A DNA stretch of 16,123 nt. Source: JANTGF01 sp033791445 (GTDB taxonomy: Bacteria; Bacteroidota; Bacteroidia; Bacteroidales; VadinHA17). Where the stretch lies: the NCBI GenBank assembly GCA_033791445.1, contig JASJGS010000043.1, forward strand, positions 1 to 16,123, written 5' to 3'. This document shows, in pieces, positions 8,097 to 13,876 of the stretch (position 1 is its first letter; every line of letters begins with the position of its first letter). The notes below the pieces were generated by a model that was not told where the DNA came from, searched no databases, and was given only the letters and a program-made list of their open reading frames with translations. A program made the translations under genes and the position numbers.

Positions 8097-9629
8097 TTAA
8101 TTATCAAAAAGCCTGACAAAAGTGACTCCATGGGGCTGAATTTCTGTGGTATACGTATCTTTATATTTACCCAGGGTCTGATTACACCAGAGGTCTCGTA
8201 TTCTTTTTTCTCCTGAAACACCCAGATCCGCCCAGCTTAAGGTAATGTTCCGGAGACTGTTTTTCAGATTAAAGATTCCAATAGCTATCGAGCCATCGGC
8301 CATTGGCTTTATCAAAATAAAATCTTCGTTTGTTTTATGTAATAATTTTGCCTGTTTCCCCAATGGATCCTGGTTCACCTCAATCACTTCATGATTACAC
8401 AAAACATTTAGGGTGAATTTATCAAGCTTAGCCATGTCTCCACTGAAAACTAAGGGGGCAGCCATGAGTGACCACATTGACATATAGCTGTATTGTTCCC
8501 AGGGAGTAAGGTCAGTTGGTTTACCTTCTCCCATTCCATGAGCATTTCCTACCCACCCTATCAATATATAATCCGGGTCGTTCCAGGCACCAGGTTGGGC
8601 ATATTCAGCATGCTCAGCATTGCTCAAACCAATTGAATAAAAACCTGGTAGATGTTTATGTTCTTCCAATCCAAGGTCGCCCGTTGTTCGCCAGCTATTA
8701 CCTACTTCTCCTCCCCATTCCCACACATTGTCCATCCCGTATTGACACAGGTTTAGCACAATATCCCTATCTTGCTTTTTCAGCTCACTCCACATTTGAC
8801 TGTATGGTTTTGTAAAATAGTCCGGATCACTTTTATTGCCAGCCACTTTTTGGTAGCTACACCAATCGTATTTTAAAAAATCAAATCCCCAATCAGAAAA
8901 AGTCTTTGCATCTATGGCCTCATGCTTATAGCTACCTTCATAACCAGCACATGTGCTCGGTCCTGGAGATATATACAATCCCGCTTTTAGTCCTTTTTCA
9001 TGAATATAGTCTGCCATTTTCTTCATGTCAGGAAATCGTTTATTGGGTATGATCACCCCCTGTTTATCCCTACTTTTTCCATTTATATCAGGATCTTTAG
9101 AATTCAGCTTCATCATCCAGCAGTCATCGATATTAACATATTGATAACCGAAATCGGCCATTCCAGTAGCAATCATCTGATCGGCAGCCGTCCTCATAAT
9201 TTCATCGCTAACCCGATCGTAATGAATATACCAGCTATTCCATCCCATAGGAGGAGTCAATGCCAGCTTATCCCCCACTATAAGAGCAAATTCCTTTGAA
9301 AATGAACCGTGACTATTACTGGCCATCATGGTCATGGAATATTCTCCTGCCTTATGAATAACACCTGATAAGATACCGGTTTCCTCATCCAGGACAATCC
9401 CCTCAGGAAGGTTTTTGGCCCCAAATTTTATGGGCCCATCACCCGTACAGGGTATACGATAAATCAGTGGGGATCCAGGCCGTAAACCATAGATTCCTGG
9501 GCCATTAATCCGGGGGGATGGAGGTGGTTCAGGGGTAAGAATATAATCCTGATATTTTCCTCCATACCCTTCCTGAGCCCAATTCCAACATGGAATGGTC
9601 AGAATGAGCAATAAAAATAAGAATCTCAT
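8097..9629 (-). CDS. secreted GH27 alpha-galactosidase with N-terminal Ig-like domain
   Basis: 510 residues; signal peptide 1-18 (cleavage near NWA-QE). Residues about 30-120 carry a Pro-rich linker and a putative-Ig (He_PIG-like) domain with LPEGIVLDEETGILSG, a hallmark of that module. The GH27 barrel starts at LALTPPMGWNSW (122-133), followed by YQYVNIDDCWM (142-152 region onward), GLKAGLYISPG, FLKYDWCS with nucleophile D255, and GNSWRTTGDLG with acid/base D318, then PGAWNDPDYILIGW. A C-terminal beta domain (about 425-510) completes the usual GH27 layout. The enzyme removes terminal alpha-galactose from glycans or oligosaccharides; some GH27 members are beta-L-arabinopyranosidases or alpha-N-acetylgalactosaminidases, which cannot be excluded. 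Export suggests periplasmic or surface action. It is the second gene of a pair, 28 bases after the oxidoreductase. Confidence 0.93.
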   Translation of the reverse strand: MRFLFLLLILTIPCWNWAQEGYGGKYQDYILTPEPPPSPRINGPGIYGLRPGSPLIYRIPCTGDGPIKFGAKNLPEGIVLDEETGILSGVIHKAGEYSMTMMASNSHGSFSKEFALIVGDKLALTPPMGWNSWYIHYDRVSDEIMRTAADQMIATGMADFGYQYVNIDDCWMMKLNSKDPDINGKSRDKQGVIIPNKRFPDMKKMADYIHEKGLKAGLYISPGPSTCAGYEGSYKHEAIDAKTFSDWGFDFLKYDWCSYQKVAGNKSDPDYFTKPYSQMWSELKKQDRDIVLNLCQYGMDNVWEWGGEVGNSWRTTGDLGLEEHKHLPGFYSIGLSNAEHAEYAQPGAWNDPDYILIGWVGNAHGMGEGKPTDLTPWEQYSYMSMWSLMAAPLVFSGDMAKLDKFTLNVLCNHEVIEVNQDPLGKQAKLLHKTNEDFILIKPMADGSIAIGIFNLKNSLRNITLSWADLGVSGEKRIRDLWCNQTLGKYKDTYTTEIQPHGVTFVRLFDN

Positions 9630-9657
9630 AAATGTGTAATAGGCTCCTAAATATTAT

Positions 9658-11034
9658 CTAAACTTTTGGTAGTAAATAAGGATCGCGATAATCTCTTGTA
9701 AGCATTCTATCCGCCTCCTTGTCTTTTACAAACTTCTCTGAATCACCCTTAAAGCTTAGCTCCCTGTTTAGGCGATAAGAGATATTTGCAATGATGGGTA
9801 ATGCAGAAGAATAATAGCCCACATCGATATCGCAATTCAAATCCTGATACTTACCCGACCTGATGGCATCAATGAAGTTTGCATAATGCTCTGTACCACC
9901 TGGTGCTGCAAGGTATGCGGAGCTTTTTTTCTCAGTCTCGGAAGATTCCATGCCAGAGCCAGCAAAAGGCTCCTTTTCACGCTTCTTAAAAGCCACCCAG
10001 GTTGATCCGTTTACTGCCATCCAACCTTCGGTACCCAGGAAGATATTTCCAATTTTGACATCCAGTACAGATTCACCACATGTATATCTGCCACGCGTCT
10101 CAAACTCAAGCATTTTCCCATCATCATATTTAAATAAGGAAGTTTGGGTATTGGGTGTTTCCTGTGAACACTCTTTGGGGTCAATGCCATAGATTCCTCC
10201 AAAGGAAGAAATTTTAACAGGATGCTCATTCTTGTTCAATCCCCAGCGAGCAATATCAAATTGATGAGGTCCCTGGTTTCCAGTATCCCCATTTCCGGTA
10301 TCCCAATGCCAGTGCCAGTTATAATGAACTCTTTTTTCATTGTATGCCCTTTGAGGAGCAGGCCCCAACCACATGTCGTAATGTAAACCAGCTGGCGGTT
10401 GTGAATCAGGTGCAATTCCAAATGAATCCCGTGGTTTATAACATAAGCCTTTGGCCAGATACACATCACCAATTCCACCTTTATGCAAAAAGTCCATGGC
10501 TTCCATTACATTGCTTATCGATCTGTTTTGAAAACCTACCTGTACGATAGTGTTATTTTTACGAGCAGCTTCGATCATCTTCCTCCCCTCATAGATATTA
10601 TGAGTACAAGGCTTTTCAACATATACATGCTTACCTGCCTGGGAGGCCCAAATTGTTCCCAGCGCATGCCAATGGTTTGGTGTGGCAAATGATACGGCAT
10701 CTATATCCTTGTCTTCGAAAACTTTACGCATATCCCATTCCGTTCCAGGCTTCGACCCCTGGTGCTCTTCCATTAGGGCAACCCGCTCAGCATACAAGTT
10801 TTCATCTACATCACAGAGTGTTTTTACAAGAATATTTCGGTTTGATGAAAGCTGGCCCCATTTTTCCATGTGGCCCCTGCCCTGACCACGAATTCCAATT
10901 ACGGACATCAATATTCTGTCATTGGCTCCTTGAATACGTCGGTAAGATGCTGCGCTAAAGCCAACGGCTCCTATGGAAAGTCCAATTGTACCTGCTACTG
11001 TCTTTTTTACAAATTCTCGTCTTGTTTCACTCAT
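9658..11034 (-). CDS. Tat-exported Gfo/Idh/MocA family oxidoreductase
   Basis: 458 residues. The N-terminus SETRREFVKK followed by a mild hydrophobic stretch (GTIGLSIGAVGFSAAS) is a twin-arginine signal, so the protein is likely folded with its cofactor and then exported. The Rossmann domain shows VIGIRGQGRG (45-54) for dinucleotide binding, TLCDVD (72-77), FATPNHWHA (116-124) and the family signature VEKP (139-142). The C-terminal alpha/beta domain contains WDTGNGDTGNQGPHQFDIAR, with the conserved His/Asp pair used for substrate oxidation in this superfamily. Members oxidise or reduce sugars and polyols with NAD(P); GH109 glycosidases are related. Substrate is not predictable here. It precedes the GH27 gene by 28 bases, probably in one transcript, and lies near a DUF1080-like protein, a combination discussed in the findings. 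Confidence 0.88.
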   Translation of the reverse strand: MSETRREFVKKTVAGTIGLSIGAVGFSAASYRRIQGANDRILMSVIGIRGQGRGHMEKWGQLSSNRNILVKTLCDVDENLYAERVALMEEHQGSKPGTEWDMRKVFEDKDIDAVSFATPNHWHALGTIWASQAGKHVYVEKPCTHNIYEGRKMIEAARKNNTIVQVGFQNRSISNVMEAMDFLHKGGIGDVYLAKGLCYKPRDSFGIAPDSQPPAGLHYDMWLGPAPQRAYNEKRVHYNWHWHWDTGNGDTGNQGPHQFDIARWGLNKNEHPVKISSFGGIYGIDPKECSQETPNTQTSLFKYDDGKMLEFETRGRYTCGESVLDVKIGNIFLGTEGWMAVNGSTWVAFKKREKEPFAGSGMESSETEKKSSAYLAAPGGTEHYANFIDAIRSGKYQDLNCDIDVGYYSSALPIIANISYRLNRELSFKGDSEKFVKDKEADRMLTRDYRDPYLLPKV

Positions 11035-11293
11035 GGTTATATGCTTTTAATAATTTAGTAAGATTCGATATAAAAAGAGAAATAATCACCTTTCTATTGC
11101 ACATGCAAGATAGCAAACATGTACTAAAATCTGATAATATATAATCCTATTTTTATTAATTCTAAATCAAATAGTAAGATTGGAATGAAAAGCTATGAGA
11201 AAATATAAACAGGCATTATTTGGAATAATTATAAATAATTGTATAGTTTTGTGAATCAAACAAATATTAGACTGCATAAGGTATAAATAATAC
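11035..11293. other. divergent intergenic region, no gene seen
   Basis: 259 AT-rich bases separating the starts of the oxidoreductase (minus) and the TPR protein (plus). A good plus-strand promoter is at 11219-11251. On the oxidoreductase side I see no convincing promoter; ACATG (11101-11105) and CATGT (11118-11122) form a 5-bp inverted repeat about 65 bases upstream of its start codon, possibly an operator but weak. Confidence 0.5.
11219..11251 (+). promoter_or_regulatory. Bacteroidota-type promoter for the TPR protein
   Basis: TTTG at 11219-11222 and TAGTTTTG at 11244-11251, with 21 bp between them, match the Bacteroidota -33 (TTTG) and -7 (TAnnTTTG) boxes with no mismatch. The ATG of the TPR gene at 11294 would follow a leader of about 35 bases. 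This is the best promoter match in the window. Confidence 0.6.
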
Positions 11294-12931
11294 ATGAATC
11301 CAATATACCCAATCAAATTCAAGAATCAACGAAATTGGATTTTCATCCTTATTTTGTTTTTTTTATCCATACCCACACTAGAAGCCCAGAAATATGAAGA
11401 CAAAGCCTATTATTTAATTGATTCACTTGTTCTTGAAGAAATGGTGGATAGTGATATAGAGCTTTTGGAATCTTCACTTAGACAATATTTTGAGGCAGAA
11501 AATGATACAATCAGATACAATGCGATTTTTCAAATAACTCAGGGAATGGCGCATGAGGACTGGTCCAAATACAACGAATTTCTATATCTTAAATTACAGG
11601 AAATGTTGACCAGCACCTCCCTTACCGAAGGGGAAACATTATATGGTAAAAGAATGCTTGCCAACGTATTGGGTGATTTTGGTTTTTACGCTGCATCGGT
11701 GCAAGGTGATTTTAACAGAGCTTTTGATTACTTCAATGAGGCACTTAATTTATCTGAGGAAATAGGCGATAAGTACAATATGGTTACCATGCTAAATAAT
11801 ATTGGCAGCGTTTCTGAAAGATTTGGAGATATAAGCAGGGCTCTGGAAAACTATCATAGGAGTTTATTGATTTGTGAGGAGATTGGACATAGAAAGGGCA
11901 TGCCTAGCCTGTTAAACAACATTGGCCTTATCAATATGAAGCAGGGAAATTACCCTGAGGCCCTGGACTATCTAACAAAAAGTTTGAACCTGCATGAAGA
12001 GTTCGAGGAATATGATAATGTTGCAAGAAACCTGGAAAATATAGGTTTGATTAATAGCCGACTTGGAAATTCAAAAGAAGCCATGCGATATCTTCTTCAA
12101 AGTTACACCACCGCTGAAGCTATTGGTGATAAGGCCATTATAGCAAGGTCTTTAAAAAGTGTGGCTGCAGAATACATCAAACAGGATAGCCTTGATAAGG
12201 CTGAAATGTATAGCCAAAAGGCCATGGATGTATATGAAGACTTAGGCAATAAAAGAGGTCTTGCCTCCATAAACCTTTTATTTGGTGAATTAGCACTTAA
12301 AAAAGGGGATTTGAAAAGTGCAACCGATTATGCGACGAAGAGTCTTAAACTATCTCAAGAACTTGGCTTCCCGGATGATATCAGAAATGCAGCCTTGCTA
12401 TGCAGCAATATTTCCCAGAATAACCAGGATTTTAAAGAAGGTTTGGAAATGTACAAGCTATACATTTCAATGAGGGATAGCATTTTAAATGTAAGTACCC
12501 GGGAATCAACTATTGCTCAACAAACTATTTATGAAATTGAAAAAACCCAGCTACTTAAGAAGCAGGCCGAAAGTGAAGCTGCCAGAATTGCTCAGGAGGA
12601 AAGAAACAGTCGAAACAATTTCCAGTACGCCATAATATTTATAGTGATTTTAATTTTCTTTGTAGGAGTATTTTCATTAGGAAAGATCAAATTGGGTCCA
12701 AAGCTTACTCAAGCTTTTATATACCTTGCTATACTAATTCTTTTTGAATCATCATTGGTAATTGCCGATCCATACGTTGAGGAAATTGCAAATGGGGAAC
12801 CAGTGTGGAAATTATTAGCAAATGTGGGGATAGCCCTACTCCTCTTCCCAATCCACAGTATTTTGAACAAAAGACTAAAACATAGAGTCCAAAGAAATAA
12901 TAATTTGGACAAAACCTTAGCCAAGTCTTGA
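11294..12931 (+). CDS. TPR-repeat membrane protein with coiled coil and three C-terminal TM segments
   Basis: 545 residues. An N-terminal hydrophobic stretch (15-29, ending near EAQ) is a signal peptide. From about 120 to 380 there are six or seven tetratricopeptide repeats with a 40-residue period; the clearest are MLNNIGSVSERFGDISRALE (166-185), LLNNIGLINMKQGNYPEALD (206-225) and NLENIGLINSRLGNSKEAMR (246-265). A Gln/Glu/Ala-rich coiled coil follows (about 400-440), then TM segments at about 443-462, 471-491 and 506-524 and a basic cytoplasmic tail. This layout resembles Bacteroidota sensors in which TPRs in the periplasm pass signals through a coiled coil to a kinase, cyclase or DNA-binding domain, but no such output domain is present here. 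It has its own promoter, and its last 15 bases overlap the 3' end of the opposing Crp/Fnr gene. Confidence 0.85.
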   Translation: MNPIYPIKFKNQRNWIFILILFFLSIPTLEAQKYEDKAYYLIDSLVLEEMVDSDIELLESSLRQYFEAENDTIRYNAIFQITQGMAHEDWSKYNEFLYLKLQEMLTSTSLTEGETLYGKRMLANVLGDFGFYAASVQGDFNRAFDYFNEALNLSEEIGDKYNMVTMLNNIGSVSERFGDISRALENYHRSLLICEEIGHRKGMPSLLNNIGLINMKQGNYPEALDYLTKSLNLHEEFEEYDNVARNLENIGLINSRLGNSKEAMRYLLQSYTTAEAIGDKAIIARSLKSVAAEYIKQDSLDKAEMYSQKAMDVYEDLGNKRGLASINLLFGELALKKGDLKSATDYATKSLKLSQELGFPDDIRNAALLCSNISQNNQDFKEGLEMYKLYISMRDSILNVSTRESTIAQQTIYEIEKTQLLKKQAESEAARIAQEERNSRNNFQYAIIFIVILIFFVGVFSLGKIKLGPKLTQAFIYLAILILFESSLVIADPYVEEIANGEPVWKLLANVGIALLLFPIHSILNKRLKHRVQRNNNLDKTLAKS

Positions 12932-13615
12932 AAGTTCCAGCAGTTTATCTCTGTTGATGATTTTGATCTCTTTATCTAAGATTTCAATAATGTCATCAGC
13001 AACAAACCTTTTTAATACCCTCACAACATTATCCCTGGTCATTCCGGATAATTCAGCAATATCTTGTTTACCAATAATTATTTCACAATTTTCTCCTGTG
13101 AATACTTCGGAGGAAAGATAAAGCAAAGCATCCGCTAATCGACCATGCATTTGTTTTTGTGCATTGCTTAAAAATCTACTATAAAGGTGGACCGTTTCAA
13201 GATTCACCTGCTTCCAGAATAAGTCTCCAAATGCAACATTGGTTCGGATGACTGCTTTAAATCTTTCCAGGTTAATAAAACAGACGGTTACATTTTCTAA
13301 GGCTCTAGCTGTATAATGATGTCTGTTATCAATAAACAGACCCGGACCACCCAGAAGTTCCCATCTCTTTGCAATTTTAAACGTCAATTTATTCCCATTA
13401 ACTCCTTCCAGGTATAGTTTAACCTTCCCCCTTGTAAGAGATAAGATATTATTTGCTGCAGAGCCCTGTTTAAAAATTATATCTCCTGCCTTATATTCCA
13501 CTTCGTACCTGTCCTGATTAAGATTTTGTAGCTCTTCTTTTGAAAGTAAATGGAAAAGAGGTGACCTGATATCACATTCCACACAGGTTTGACATTTGGG
13601 AGAATTGGAATACAT
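12917..13615 (-). CDS. Crp/Fnr family transcription regulator with FNR-like cysteines
   Basis: 232 residues from the ATG at 13615. The frame extends 12 bases further to a TTG at 13627; I prefer the ATG because neither has a ribosome site and ATG is the usual start. The N-terminal part is a cyclic-nucleotide-binding fold (YKAGDIIFKQGS, LTRGKVKLYLEG), then a long dimer helix, then a winged helix with GKQDIAELSGMTRDNVVRVLKRF as the helix-turn-helix. Cysteines at 8, 11 and 14 (KCQTCVEC) and at 112 (VTVCFINLERF) fall where FNR has its cluster ligands (C20, C23, C29, C122). In the recognition helix, FNR's E209-xx-S212-R213 becomes D-xx-V-R, so the DNA site may differ from the FNR box. It could instead be a cofactor-free regulator, as many Bacteroidota members are. 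Confidence 0.9.
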   Translation of the reverse strand: MYSNSPKCQTCVECDIRSPLFHLLSKEELQNLNQDRYEVEYKAGDIIFKQGSAANNILSLTRGKVKLYLEGVNGNKLTFKIAKRWELLGGPGLFIDNRHHYTARALENVTVCFINLERFKAVIRTNVAFGDLFWKQVNLETVHLYSRFLSNAQKQMHGRLADALLYLSSEVFTGENCEIIIGKQDIAELSGMTRDNVVRVLKRFVADDIIEILDKEIKIINRDKLLELSRLG

Positions 13616-13627
13616 GGAGTGAATCAA

Positions 13628-13876
13628 TCAGCTAGGTGTTAAATTTCGAATGTGAATATAGTAAAACTTAATTACATAGCGCAAGCGTTGCAGAACGTAA
13701 TCGGTTCGGTCTGTATCGCATTTTAGGCGATTTATAAATAAGAAAGCCCGGCAAAACAACGCCTGCCAAAGAAAAATACGATTCTAATTTTTATTTACTT
13801 CAAATAAATTTTTTTACCTAAAAATCTAACTCTTTGGATTTTAGCATTAACCATTAGAAACTTAAATATTTACAAT
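13628..13876. other. divergent intergenic region with a GC-richer segment
   Basis: 249 bases between the Crp/Fnr gene (minus) and the peptidase gene (plus). Bases 13675-13767 are visibly richer in G and C than the AT-rich flanks and carry several small inverted repeats: GCAA/TTGC (13681-13691), CGTT/AACG (13686-13697) and ATCGC/GCGAT (13715-13731, 7-base loop). The last 100 bases before the peptidase ATG are strongly AT-rich and should include its promoter, but no clear TTTG/TAnnTTTG pair is visible there. No coding frame is evident. Confidence 0.5.
13653..13685 (-). promoter_or_regulatory. candidate promoter for the Crp/Fnr gene
   Basis: Read on the minus strand, CTTG (13685-13682) is followed after 21 bp by TATATTCA (13660-13653), a partial match to TTTG / TAnnTTTG. 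The leader to the ATG at 13615 would be about 30 bases, a usual length. The -7 box has two mismatches, so the call is tentative. Confidence 0.3.

Noticed and set aside
10236..10478. Open frames on both strands within the oxidoreductase gene
   Set aside because: The Gfo/Idh/MocA motifs run unbroken through this stretch in the main frame; the others look like shadows.
11101..11122. ACATG/CATGT as an operator of the oxidoreductase operon
   Set aside because: Five-base arms with a 12-base spacer are weak in AT-rich DNA and no regulator is linked to them; mentioned only in the intergenic entry.
13627..13627. TTG as start of the Crp/Fnr gene
   Set aside because: An ATG four codons later leaves all family features intact; TTG starts are uncommon in this group. 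Not fully excluded.
13675..13767. Integron attC site or tRNA fragment
   Set aside because: The core sites of attC (GTTRRRY and RYYYAAC in the right order) are missing, and no cloverleaf with an anticodon arm can be drawn.
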